NCBI GenBank assembly: GCA_027019045.1
Contig: JALUXI010000213.1
Coordinates: 1-9,588, forward strand
Source of the DNA: Piscirickettsiaceae bacterium
GTDB taxonomy: Bacteria > Pseudomonadota > Gammaproteobacteria > Thiomicrospirales > Thiomicrospiraceae
Direction: 5' to 3'
Length of the DNA: 9,588 nucleotides
How positions within the stretch are numbered: position 1 is the first letter of the stretch; each line of letters starts with the position of its first letter. The notes beneath the pieces were generated by a model that worked only from the letters and a program-made list of their open reading frames with translations, did no database searches and was not told the DNA's origin. Below are positions 1 to 7,156 of this stretch, piece by piece. A program made the position numbers and the translations under genes.

Positions 1-489
1 AATGTGGGAACCCGTTTGGGCAAATTGGATGCGGGCGAATATGATGCGATTATCTTAGCTGCGGCTGGCCTAGAGAGACTGGAGATGCCAGAACGGATCA
101 AGAGCTTGATTCCTGTAGATGAATGTTTGCCAGCTGTGGCACAGGGGGCGATTGGTGTGGAGTGCTTGATTGAGGATGAAGAAACTCAAGCCTTGATTGC
201 GTGTTTAAACCATACACCAACCGAAATTCGAGTGCGTGCCGAACGAGCGATGAATCATCGCCTGCAAGGTGGCTGTCAGGTACCGATTGGTGGCTATGCC
301 GAAATTCTGGATGATGAAATGATGGAGTTGAAAGGCTTGGTCGGTGCGGTAGATGGCTCAAAACTGCTATTAAAAGCCTTGGTGGGCAAAACAGAGAGTC
401 CTGAGCAGTTGGGCTATGATGTAGCAGAAGGCTTGTTGGCAAAAGGGGCGGGTGAGATTTTACAAGCGGTGTATCAACAAGAGAAATAG
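1..489 (+). CDS. hemC: Porphobilinogen deaminase (hydroxymethylbilane synthase), C-terminal part, cut by the left edge
   Basis: This cytoplasmic enzyme joins four porphobilinogen units into hydroxymethylbilane, the linear tetrapyrrole that HemD then cyclises. Only the last 162 codons are present; the family is usually about 310 residues, so roughly the first half lies upstream. The frame is open from base 1 and opens with N-V-G-T-R-L, the end of the usual RGNV-x-TRL motif. It continues with GEYDAIILAAAGL and LPAVAQGAIGVEC, both family hallmarks. The cysteine that carries the dipyrromethane cofactor is visible in the GGCQVPIGGYAE motif (codon at 274-276), so the enzyme should be functional if its N-terminal half is intact. 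The stop codon TAG lies 2 bp before hemD, in an operon that continues through hemY. Identity is nearly certain. Confidence 0.96.
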   Translation, partial: NVGTRLGKLDAGEYDAIILAAAGLERLEMPERIKSLIPVDECLPAVAQGAIGVECLIEDEETQALIACLNHTPTEIRVRAERAMNHRLQGGCQVPIGGYAEILDDEMMELKGLVGAVDGSKLLLKALVGKTESPEQLGYDVAEGLLAKGAGEILQAVYQQEK

Positions 490-491
490 GG

Positions 492-1307
492 ATGAATGCG
501 GTGCGCTTTGCTTTACTCAATACTCGACCTGCTAAACAGGGAGCGGCTTTGGCGAAAGAGATCGAAAAAGTCGGCGGGCGAAGTTATGCTTGTCCTGCTT
601 TGCAGATAGTCTCTTTGTCTTGGCAGGTTTCCCGTGAAACCACAGTCGCACCCCTTTGGATTTTTACCAGTGTGCATGCCTTGGATGCGGTGAGTGATCG
701 GTTATCTGAACTGCAAGTTTCAAATTCTCCAGTTCAACTGCTGGCGATTGGACAGGCGACAGAAAGGGCGTTAAAAGAAGCTTTGCCCAAGTGGCAGTCG
801 CAAGCCCCTCAGTTATCTTTTGTTTTAGCCGCTACCTCAGGTAGAGAAGAGGCTAATAGTGAACGGCTGTTAGCGCTTCCACTGGTACAGACAGCCATCT
901 TGAAGCAGCAAACAGTTTGGTTGTTTAAAGGGGAAGGGGGGCGGTCGCTGTTAAAAGATCGTCTTTCTCAGCAGGGGTGTTCAGTGACAGAGTGGGCGCT
1001 CTATCGACGCATTGCTGCGCCTTTTTGTGAACCAACATGGCAAGCGTTTGTGGCAGATTCAACTCCATTAAAAATTGTATTGGCGACCAGTGTTGAGAGT
1101 TTGGAGGCAGTTTGGACAGGTTGGCAAGCGGCAGATCGAACACATGATACCCTCGTACTTCCTCAATTGCCTCTGCTGGCATTGAGTAGTCGTATTGCCG
1201 AGTCAGCAAAAGAGAAAGGGTGGCAGGGTGAACTTTTTGTTGCACTCGGTACAAGCACCCAAGGCCTCATTGAGGCGATTCAAATCATTGAGGAAGTAAG
1301 CAGATGA
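492..1307 (+). CDS. hemD: Uroporphyrinogen-III synthase
   Basis: HemD closes hydroxymethylbilane into uroporphyrinogen III while inverting ring D, which gives the common precursor of heme and siroheme. The 271-residue product has the family's opening strand with NTRPAKQGAALA near residues 10-21. Mid-protein features are the segment containing IFTSVHALDAV and the GEGGR stretch around residue 150. The C-terminal FVALGTSTQGLIEAI fits the family's closing 'P/S-T-x-x-G-L-x-x-A-I' pattern. Sequence conservation in HemD is generally weak, so the position directly after hemC is important support. It is slightly longer than the E. coli protein (about 246 residues). The ATG follows the hemC stop by 2 bp with only a weak G-rich ribosome site (AGGG), so translation is probably coupled to hemC. 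Its TGA overlaps the hemX start. Confidence 0.92.
   Translation: MNAVRFALLNTRPAKQGAALAKEIEKVGGRSYACPALQIVSLSWQVSRETTVAPLWIFTSVHALDAVSDRLSELQVSNSPVQLLAIGQATERALKEALPKWQSQAPQLSFVLAATSGREEANSERLLALPLVQTAILKQQTVWLFKGEGGRSLLKDRLSQQGCSVTEWALYRRIAAPFCEPTWQAFVADSTPLKIVLATSVESLEAVWTGWQAADRTHDTLVLPQLPLLALSSRIAESAKEKGWQGELFVALGTSTQGLIEAIQIIEEVSR
1290..1294 (+). promoter_or_regulatory. Ribosome binding site for hemX (GAGGA)
   Basis: GAGGA lies 9 nt before the hemX ATG at 1304, inside the end of hemD. It supports this start and translation coupled to the overlapping hemD stop. Confidence 0.6.
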
Positions 1308-2608
1308 GCGATCCAATTATCCCTAAAGTGAAAAAGCATATTGTGGATGGAGATTACAAGCAGGTGAATTCTCAGCCTAAAGAGGATAAAACTCAGTCGA
1401 CCCATACGGCATCAGAAACCAAGAGCGAACATCAGGGATGGACACTTTCATGGCAGATGGTTTTGGCAAGCAGTAGCGTATTTTTTTTGGTGATTTTGTA
1501 TCTGCTTTATCAACAGGAACAAGCACAAGATCGTTTGGTTGAGGCAGTGAATCAATTGCAAACCCAAACAGCAGGATTGACCGACACCCTGCAAACTCAA
1601 GCCTCTCAGCAGGCGGCTCAACAAAAGTCGTTATTGGTATTGAAAAAACAGTTGCTGGATGTAGAAGCCAAGATTGCACAGTTGGAGGATCCTGCACAAC
1701 AACCTGTAGTGAGCCAAGCCGATATGGAGGCGATGCAACAGCAGATTGCACAATTGAAGCAACAAGTGGTTCGGCTTAGCAAAAAGGGTGTTAGTTCCGT
1801 GCAAGAGAGCGTGCAGCAAGTTTTGCAAGCTCCCGAGGTGCAGGACAAACTCAATACAGTTCAGCAAAAAATGCAGCAGCTGGGAGAACGCCTAAAGGGA
1901 TTATTGGAACAACAAAATAAAGAAGCATCGCAGCAGCCTACCCAGTCTAAAGTCTTTACTACCCTCGCGCCTGAAGAGATTAAGCAGTGGGCAGTTAAAA
2001 TCAATACTCAGTGGCAACTGATAGGGAATGTTGATGAAACAAAAGTCCAGTTACACGCTTTAGCGCAGGCGGATGCTGTAAGTGATTTATCCAATAAACT
2101 AGATTTAATGAAAGCGATTGGACAGGATGAAGCTATGCTTGAACAGTGGCAACAATCGGCTTATACACAACAATTGCCGAGTATTGATCCTTTAAAAGCA
2201 TGGTTTCAGCAGTTGGCACACGCAAGCGAAAATACAACGAAAAATTCCCAGAATTCCCAGTCCTGGTTTTCTATTGATACAGAAAAGTCAGCGCAGGAAC
2301 GCTTAATGGCACAATTTGCTGCCCTTTTTTCAGTGCATAAACGGAAAGATGTAGCTCAGCTCAGTGCCACAGAAAAAGTGCTTTTAAAAGAGGTGCTGAT
2401 TCAAAGAGGGTTGTTATTGGCGGATGAATTAGATTGGGCTTTGCAGAGCCATGATTCGGAGAGTGTTAAAAGGCGTGTTCAGCAGTTAACGGCATTTGTT
2501 GCACAGTACTTTCCTGAACGGCAAACAGAATTTTCTAAGTTAATCACCCCCTTTCAAAGTTTACAATTTAAATCTCGTCCCAGCCTGCATATTGTGGAGG
2601 TGTTATGA
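1304..2608 (+). CDS. hemX: HemX-family inner-membrane protein (uroporphyrin-III C-methyltransferase-like in name only)
   Basis: This is a 434-residue bitopic membrane protein. It has a hydrophilic cytoplasmic N-terminus (residues 1-45), one transmembrane helix (about 48-69, ending in the LLYQQ segment) and a long Gln/Ala-rich coiled coil (about 70-215). A globular helical C-terminal region follows, presumably periplasmic, with a W/L pattern that includes IKQWAVKINTQW. HemX proteins are often annotated as uroporphyrinogen-III methyltransferases, but no SAM-binding motif of CobA/CysG type is visible. The name should be read as a family label, not an activity. The role in tetrapyrrole synthesis is inferred from the conserved hemCDXY order. 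The ATG overlaps the hemD stop as ATGA, with a GAGGA ribosome site at 1290-1294. It is somewhat longer than the E. coli protein (about 390 residues). Confidence 0.87.
   Translation: MSDPIIPKVKKHIVDGDYKQVNSQPKEDKTQSTHTASETKSEHQGWTLSWQMVLASSSVFFLVILYLLYQQEQAQDRLVEAVNQLQTQTAGLTDTLQTQASQQAAQQKSLLVLKKQLLDVEAKIAQLEDPAQQPVVSQADMEAMQQQIAQLKQQVVRLSKKGVSSVQESVQQVLQAPEVQDKLNTVQQKMQQLGERLKGLLEQQNKEASQQPTQSKVFTTLAPEEIKQWAVKINTQWQLIGNVDETKVQLHALAQADAVSDLSNKLDLMKAIGQDEAMLEQWQQSAYTQQLPSIDPLKAWFQQLAHASENTTKNSQNSQSWFSIDTEKSAQERLMAQFAALFSVHKRKDVAQLSATEKVLLKEVLIQRGLLLADELDWALQSHDSESVKRRVQQLTAFVAQYFPERQTEFSKLITPFQSLQFKSRPSLHIVEVL
2596..2600 (+). promoter_or_regulatory. Ribosome binding site for hemY (GGAGG)
   Basis: GGAGG lies 4 nt before the hemY ATG at 2605, within the hemX 3' end. 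It is a strong match at a slightly short spacing. The ATGA overlap makes re-initiation after hemX likely. Confidence 0.55.
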
Positions 2609-3801
2609 AAAAAATTCTCCTTTGGAGTGGTGCTTTTTTATTAACAGCCGCCTTGAGTAGCTTGGCGTTGTATGACAATGGCCAACTCTCTTTGGTATGG
2701 CATGACTGGGTGATTGAAACCAGTGTGAGTTTTGCTTTGGCGGTCATTGTGATTGGATTTATTGGATTGTATTTAGCAGTACAGTTACTCGTTTCTTTAT
2801 GGCATTTACCTCGCTGGTGGAGACATCGAAATCAAGTGAAGGCTTTTTCTCGTGCGGAAAACCATGCTTCAAAGGGGTTGATTGCATTGGAATATGGTGA
2901 TTGGCAGACGGCTGAGAAGCAGTTGTTAAAAAGTGCCAAATATAGTGAGTCAGGTTTGGTACATTATTTAAGTGCAGCGAAAATGGCACATAATCAAGGG
3001 GCTTATAATCGACAGGATCAATATTTAGCAAAAGCCAAAAGTCTTTACCCTGAAGAGGTGGTGACCATTGGATTGGTTGAAGCACGGTTATTGGCGGATC
3101 AAGCTAAAGAAGGGCAGTCCTCCACTTCACTTGAGAAGGCCTTAGCCATTTTAAAAGTATTAAATGAGCAGTCGCCTAATAATCGAGCAATTCTGGCAGA
3201 ATATTTAACATTGTTGAAACAGGTCGGAGCGTGGCAGGAAATTGAATTGCTCTTGCCTAAAGCGAAGCGATTAAAAGCGTTGGATAAAGAGGCGTTGCAA
3301 CAGTTAGAAACCGCACTGTTGGCGGCTAAAATTCAAGCGGCTCCCGATTTAGAAGCCTTGGAGCAGTTCTGGCAGTTCTTGTCCCGCACTCAGCATTTTG
3401 TACCGCAGATTTTGGCAGAATATGTTGAGAAAAAGGCAAAATGGGGCGAAGAATCAGGTTTGGCAGAGTGGATTGAAAAGGCCGTTAAAAAGCAGTGGGA
3501 TGACCGTTTAGTGTACCAATATGGTCGCTTACAGATGAGTCCCGCTTTTCAACGATTAAGGGTAGCACAGAAGTGGGAAACTCATCACCCTAATCACCCT
3601 GTTTTACTTCTGACTCTTGGGCGACTCGCCTGCATGAGTCAGCTCTGGGCACAAGGACAAGACTATCTCAAACAGAGCCTCAAACTACAACCTGAAATTG
3701 AAACCTTCCATGCCCTCGCCCAATGCTACGAAGCCGAAGGTGCACAAGAAAAAGCAGCGTTGACTTATAAAGAAGCGATTTTGCAGTTGGAAAATACTTA
3801 A
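2605..3801 (+). CDS. hemY: HemY, TPR-containing inner-membrane protein of the heme operon
   Basis: The 398-residue product matches the usual length of proteobacterial HemY, which is unrelated to the Bacillus protoporphyrinogen oxidase also called HemY. It begins with the family's two transmembrane helices (about residues 4-22 and 41-66), separated by a short periplasmic loop containing G-Q-L-S-L-V-W. A basic Trp-rich stretch follows (HLPRWWRHRN, about 67-76). The remainder is helical and TPR-like, cytoplasmic or peripheral, with repeats such as ALEYGDWQTAEKQLLKSA near residue 92 and the AQCYEAEGAQEKAALTYKEA repeat near the end. Its exact biochemical role in late heme synthesis is not settled. 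The ATG overlaps the hemX stop (ATGA) and has GGAGG at 2596-2600. The last ~65 codons switch to C-rich codons (five CTC leucines), unlike the G/T-rich rest of the gene. It is the last gene of the operon. Confidence 0.92.
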   Translation: MKKILLWSGAFLLTAALSSLALYDNGQLSLVWHDWVIETSVSFALAVIVIGFIGLYLAVQLLVSLWHLPRWWRHRNQVKAFSRAENHASKGLIALEYGDWQTAEKQLLKSAKYSESGLVHYLSAAKMAHNQGAYNRQDQYLAKAKSLYPEEVVTIGLVEARLLADQAKEGQSSTSLEKALAILKVLNEQSPNNRAILAEYLTLLKQVGAWQEIELLLPKAKRLKALDKEALQQLETALLAAKIQAAPDLEALEQFWQFLSRTQHFVPQILAEYVEKKAKWGEESGLAEWIEKAVKKQWDDRLVYQYGRLQMSPAFQRLRVAQKWETHHPNHPVLLLTLGRLACMSQLWAQGQDYLKQSLKLQPEIETFHALAQCYEAEGAQEKAALTYKEAILQLENT

Positions 3802-3828
3802 CCTAAAAAGTGTTTATAAGTGAGCTTT

Positions 3829-3970
3829 GCAGGAGATGGCTACACGGATAAAAAAGGCTAAAATTCCCCGACTCTTCGTTGAAAAACTTAGAAATAGCTG
3901 GCTATTCCCTGCGTTTTCCACCTCGATTCGAGAAATTTTATCTCTTTTTACTCTCGCGTCCCACCCGTGC
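3829..3970. repeat. 142-bp imperfect palindrome, possible MITE-like or structured intergenic repeat
   Basis: The convergent intergenic region contains an ungapped inverted repeat centred between 3899 and 3900. By hand count 43 of 71 mirrored positions are Watson-Crick complementary (about 18 expected by chance), and about five more could form G-U pairs. The best paired blocks are TAAAATT (3859-3865) with AATTTTA (3934-3940), the A-run 3850-3854 with the T-run 3945-3949, TTGAAAA (3879-3885) with the TTTTCCA region (3914-3920), and AATAGC/GCTATT flanking a CTGG apex. The outer ends also pair (GCAGG... with ...CCGTGC). One reading is a degenerate palindromic mobile repeat; another is a long hairpin at the mRNA 3' end. 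No transposase is present, and I saw no clear target-site duplication. A 60-codon open frame crosses it and is probably not a gene. Confidence 0.6.
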
Positions 3971-3984
3971 AAAACTCTCTATAA

Positions 3985-4007
3985 AAAAGCACCCGTAGGG
4001 TGCTTTT
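3985..4007. terminator. Bidirectional intrinsic terminator between hemY and the convergent envelope operon
   Basis: A perfect 10-bp stem, AAAAGCACCC (3985-3994) with GGGTGCTTTT (3998-4007), closes a 3-nt loop. Read on the minus strand, the hairpin is followed by T-rich TTTTTTAT, a strong rho-independent terminator for the lipoprotein operon ending at 4081. Read on the plus strand, the tail is shorter (TTTT then AGTGTTT), so it is weaker but plausible for the hem operon. Confidence 0.88.
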
Positions 4008-4015
4008 AGTGTTTA

Positions 4016-4069
4016 TCAACTCCATCCACCCCGCATCCTAACGGGCGGGGAGTAGTTAGATGAAGTTGA
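4016..4069. repeat. Imperfect inverted repeat downstream of the lipoprotein gene
   Basis: The outer arms TCAACTCCATC (4016-4026) and GATGAAGTTGA (4059-4069) pair at 10 of 11 positions. Inside them CCCCGC (4029-4034) pairs with GCGGGG (4045-4050). A competing pairing is CTAAC (4038-4042) with GTTAG (4055-4059). There is no T-tract on either side, so it is not itself a typical intrinsic terminator. On the minus strand it lies between the lipoprotein stop and the terminator, so it would form a 3'-end mRNA hairpin that might slow exonuclease decay. Confidence 0.45.
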
Positions 4070-4080
4070 AGTGCGTAATG

Positions 4081-5763
4081 TTATTGCGTAAAACACTGAC
4101 TTGGATCGGTTGGAATGGGGCGACCAGTCAAAGGTCTAATTAGGTTGTCTGCTTGATCTAGATTTTGGTTCCAGTTGACAGGGTCAGAAGAGTACGCCGT
4201 TTTGACCCCTTTTCCATCAAGATTGGGATAGGTGATGGCTACACATGTGCCATTCGGGTATTGACAGTGTGTATTGGAGGAATCAAGGTTTTTGATAATA
4301 ATAGATACTCCTAAGTATTGTCCTAAGATGGCATAGGTTTTATTGGCGTTCCATGACCAACTCCCAGTGAACAGATGATTTTGTTGTTGACCATTTTTTA
4401 ATGTTTGTTGACAAATGGTAATTTCTCCATTTCGTTGAAGATCTGTCTTTTGTGAGTTTTCTTTAAAGAAAGCTTGGAGTTTGTCCCCGCCATTGTTTGA
4501 GTTATCTAAATAGAGATAGTTATTATTTAGCAACTTATTGATAATAGGCTCAAAAGTTCGACCTTGTGCTGAAATGGATTTTCCATTTGATGCTTGAGTG
4601 ATGGCGGTTTCAAAGTCAAGAGTTTGGTAGTTATTGATAAGATTAGCTGCATTTTTCACGGTATCCACATCAGCCGCACTGATGGTACCTTGTTTTTCAT
4701 ATTTTGTTTTGACTGATTGGGTGACTAGTTCTGCTTGTGTCAATGTGGTTCTTGGATCATTAGAATTGATCTGTAACCCCTCAAGAAAAGTGTAGAGCCT
4801 AACCAGTGTATTGATGACACTGGTGTTATTTATTGATGGTGTATTGGCAGCAACTAAGCTTAAGAGTTGTTTGGTGTCCTCAAGAATATTATTGGCAGCT
4901 TGACTATCAATTTGGGATAAAGCGTTGGTTCCCGCTTGAAAGTTTAAATTGAGTAGAAGAGCCATATAAACAAATGGCACAATATCTTTTTCTTTTAAAG
5001 CATCGCCTTGGGGACGATCTAATAGATTTCCAGTTTTAAATTGAAGATTTTTCTGAGCGAATAAAGAGGCAATGGTTTCTGCCATTTTGTGCATATTGAC
5101 AGCTAGTTTAAAAGCTTTAGTATTTGAAAATGGGTCAAGCGTATTTGCGTCAATGGATTGCGTATTTCCAGATCGGATAGATTTAGGTAAGTTGATTGTG
5201 CCAGCAAGATAGCTGTTTAAAAAGGCTTGAATATCTTTTCCATTGATTGAACCATTTAAATGAAGTTGGCTCTGATTTAAAATTTGGCTGAGTTGTTTTT
5301 GAACTTGTTCTAAACTGGAAATAGAGGTAATTTTTAAATCGTTTGTCTGTCCATTAGTTTGGAGTGACATGGAAGCTTGATAAGTTAAAGCGGTTAATAG
5401 ATCGCGCCCTGCTTCGACTCGAATGACAGCATTTTGGGTTAAGTTATCACTGACATCGAGACAAAATTTATAAAGTGGACTATTAGGATTCGCACAGTAG
5501 TTGGTTCCATCTTTTCCTTTTGAGAAATAGCCAGTACCATCGGTATAGGCATAGGGTTCAAAAGAACTGTCAAATTTACCATTATTATTGACATCTACAT
5601 AGACTCTTGAGTAAGCAACAAAGTCATCCACGACAGCGCCAGACATTTGTACATGGGGAGTGGAAGCTGAATCTCCATTGCCACCCCCACAGCCGTTTAA
5701 GCTGAAAATGACAAGGGTGACAGAAGTTGCGAGTAATGATTTGTTGAATATTTTAGTTTTCAT
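4081..5763 (-). CDS. Large Asn-rich lipoprotein of unknown function with an EF-hand-like loop
   Basis: I do not recognise this 560-residue protein beyond its export signal. It has a basic start, a hydrophobic segment and a lipobox S-L-N-G-C with Cys25 as the lipidated residue, followed by a Gly/Ser linker, so it should be a membrane-anchored lipoprotein. Residues 42-80 resemble a small beta domain ending in D-V-N-N-N-G-K-F-D-S-S-F-E (57-69). This is a calcium-binding-like loop of the type seen near the N-termini of secreted adhesin-like proteins and lipoproteins. Residues about 105-400 look mainly helical and rich in Asn, Gln, Ser and Leu. The C-terminal region, from about 420, has Trp and four cysteines (451, 500, 507, 557) that could form two disulfides, with C90 and C101 as a further pair. 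The ATG follows AAAGGA. It is the last gene of the minus-strand operon, 19 bp after the TraF-like gene, and is probably cotranscribed with the two barrel genes. Confidence 0.8.
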   Translation of the reverse strand: MKTKIFNKSLLATSVTLVIFSLNGCGGGNGDSASTPHVQMSGAVVDDFVAYSRVYVDVNNNGKFDSSFEPYAYTDGTGYFSKGKDGTNYCANPNSPLYKFCLDVSDNLTQNAVIRVEAGRDLLTALTYQASMSLQTNGQTNDLKITSISSLEQVQKQLSQILNQSQLHLNGSINGKDIQAFLNSYLAGTINLPKSIRSGNTQSIDANTLDPFSNTKAFKLAVNMHKMAETIASLFAQKNLQFKTGNLLDRPQGDALKEKDIVPFVYMALLLNLNFQAGTNALSQIDSQAANNILEDTKQLLSLVAANTPSINNTSVINTLVRLYTFLEGLQINSNDPRTTLTQAELVTQSVKTKYEKQGTISAADVDTVKNAANLINNYQTLDFETAITQASNGKSISAQGRTFEPIINKLLNNNYLYLDNSNNGGDKLQAFFKENSQKTDLQRNGEITICQQTLKNGQQQNHLFTGSWSWNANKTYAILGQYLGVSIIIKNLDSSNTHCQYPNGTCVAITYPNLDGKGVKTAYSSDPVNWNQNLDQADNLIRPLTGRPIPTDPSQCFTQ

Positions 5764-5770
5764 AATATTT

Positions 5771-5776
5771 TCCTTT
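5771..5776 (-). promoter_or_regulatory. Ribosome binding site for the lipoprotein gene (AAAGGA)
   Basis: Read on the minus strand, AAAGGA stands 7 nt before the ATG at 5763. It supports this start, which also places the signal peptide correctly. Confidence 0.6.
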
Positions 5777-5782
5777 AACTTT

Positions 5783-7150
5783 TTAGAACTGTAACTCTAA
5801 ACCAAGATTGACGGCGAGCCCTTGCGGTACATTGTTTTCGCTGACATTGCTGAGATCGCTAAATTGATGGAAGGCGACATCCAGATTGAGTGGTCCCCAT
5901 GAGAACCCAGGTGTGATAAAGCTTTGGTTATCTCCAGTTAAATTGGTGCGATATCCAATACGAACATCAGGAATGAGGGCATACCACCAAGCATCTCCTG
6001 TTGCTGAGCTTGAATAAGAAGCACTGATGCTGACCCACTGATAGGGATTATTCAGCAAATCGTTACTTTCATTTAAATCTGCTGAGGCGGCAAGTACCCA
6101 GTGTTTATTTTGGGTGTATATCGCCCCCTCTATGCGTGCCTGAGCTTTGAGTTCGACTTGCTCTTTAAGGTTGATCTGGCTGCCATAGAAGCGTTCAATA
6201 TTGGCTTGATCGTCTGTAATTGGCCCTGTGCCTAGGGTATTGTAGTTAAAAGTTGGGCTATTTAGGTTTTGGAGGTTGAGTCCGACTTGCCAATTTGGGT
6301 TGAGCCACATAAGACCCACATCCACCCCCATTGTGGTATCAAAATTACCAGAACCGAGTGTATTTGAAATATCATTAGAGACTTTAGAACCAGCACTGCT
6401 GTTACTTCGTAGTAATTTGCCCAAATCATTAATCGACTTCCTGAGTTTGGCTTGCATATATTTGATACGCACGCCAATTGAAAGAACCCCTTTATCATTG
6501 CTATAGAACTGATTACCATAGGTTAACGCCCCTTCGGCATACTGAGCGGTTTTGGTATAGAAAGCAGATTGAATGATAAGTCCATTATCCACTATATCTT
6601 GTTGTGTGGCAGTTAGGTTTGTTAGGAGGTAGGTTGTATTTAGATCTAGGGGACGGTTACTGCTTAATAGGCGCTCTTTTCCCTGTGCTAATCCAGAGAC
6701 TTCTAAGCCAAATCCACCCACTGCATTATGAGAGATTTGTAAGGGTAAGGCGAATTGAGTATCAATTTGGGTGTGGAATTTATCTCGAACCGCTAATACT
6801 AAACGGTTCATTTCCGTTTTAAGATCTTGAGCAACGGTAATAGCATTATTACTACCATCCATCTTTTTCAGAATAGGTTCTACATTATCTCGATATTGAT
6901 TAATTAGTTGATCTGCCCCTTGTTGAGTGACCATGAAGCCACCTGTAATTCCCAAACCATAATCATTACCTTGATCAAGATTTGAGCTGACCCATGCTGG
7001 GTTGGCGGAAACATGGAAAGCAGTATTTTTATTACTGGTGTCACCATAGCCAAGATTAGAGCCGACAGGATAAATATTAGAAGCAGCAAAAGCTTGAGTT
7101 GTGATGCCAAGCACAATCGAGGCGGATAGGGTTTTTAATTTAAGTTTCAC
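5783..7150 (-). CDS. TraF-like outer-membrane beta-barrel protein (PF13729-type), GTG start
   Basis: This 455-residue exported protein has a signal peptide ending in A-F-A at residue 22. The mature protein has an N-P-A motif (50-52) and a Gly-rich strand (GLGITGGFMV). A helical insert with DQLINQYRDNVEPILKKM follows, then many alternating polar/hydrophobic strands, and it ends in Phe (LGLELQF), the usual C-terminal signal for barrel assembly. The pattern of barrel strands around a helical stretch after the first strands resembles the family labelled 'F plasmid transfer operon TraF'. That label is misleading for chromosomal members: no conjugation gene is seen here and no thioredoxin fold is visible. 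The function is unknown. The start is GTG, chosen because AAGGAG lies 6 nt upstream and the signal peptide begins there. It sits 17 bp after the FadL-like gene and 19 bp before the lipoprotein gene. The family call is moderate; the barrel call is stronger. Confidence 0.75.
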   Translation of the reverse strand: MKLKLKTLSASIVLGITTQAFAASNIYPVGSNLGYGDTSNKNTAFHVSANPAWVSSNLDQGNDYGLGITGGFMVTQQGADQLINQYRDNVEPILKKMDGSNNAITVAQDLKTEMNRLVLAVRDKFHTQIDTQFALPLQISHNAVGGFGLEVSGLAQGKERLLSSNRPLDLNTTYLLTNLTATQQDIVDNGLIIQSAFYTKTAQYAEGALTYGNQFYSNDKGVLSIGVRIKYMQAKLRKSINDLGKLLRSNSSAGSKVSNDISNTLGSGNFDTTMGVDVGLMWLNPNWQVGLNLQNLNSPTFNYNTLGTGPITDDQANIERFYGSQINLKEQVELKAQARIEGAIYTQNKHWVLAASADLNESNDLLNNPYQWVSISASYSSSATGDAWWYALIPDVRIGYRTNLTGDNQSFITPGFSWGPLNLDVAFHQFSDLSNVSENNVPQGLAVNLGLELQF

Positions 7151-7156
7151 GGAATT

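Noticed and set aside
98..520. Long minus-strand open frame opposite hemC.
   Set aside because: It lies antisense to a clearly conserved hemC coding region. Its Ser/His/Pro/Leu-rich translation is typical of a shadow frame.
1377..1867. Several minus-strand open frames opposite hemX, some very Cys-rich.
   Set aside because: They are the antisense of the CAG/CAA/GCA-rich coiled-coil coding region of hemX, which yields Cys/Leu-rich nonsense.
3582..3600. Short tandem TCACCCTAA/TCACCCTGT in hemY.
   Set aside because: Two imperfect 9-bp copies inside a conserved coding region are within chance expectation.
3827..4009. A 60-codon plus-strand open frame starting with TTG downstream of hemY.
   Set aside because: It runs through the palindrome and ends inside the terminator hairpin. 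It has a rare start, and its sequence is explained by the inverted repeat. I treat it as chance coding potential, though similar repeat-derived frames may appear as hypothetical proteins.
4036..4062. CCTAAC...GTTAGAT resembling the inverted core sites of an integron attC site.
   Set aside because: The left core does not fit the RYYYAAC pattern, the spacing is far too short for an attC site, and no integrase or cassette genes are present.
5783..7150. Evidence for a conjugation or plasmid transfer region because of the TraF-like protein.
   Set aside because: No relaxase, type IV secretion, pilus or replication genes are nearby, and the neighbours are chromosomal heme and envelope genes.
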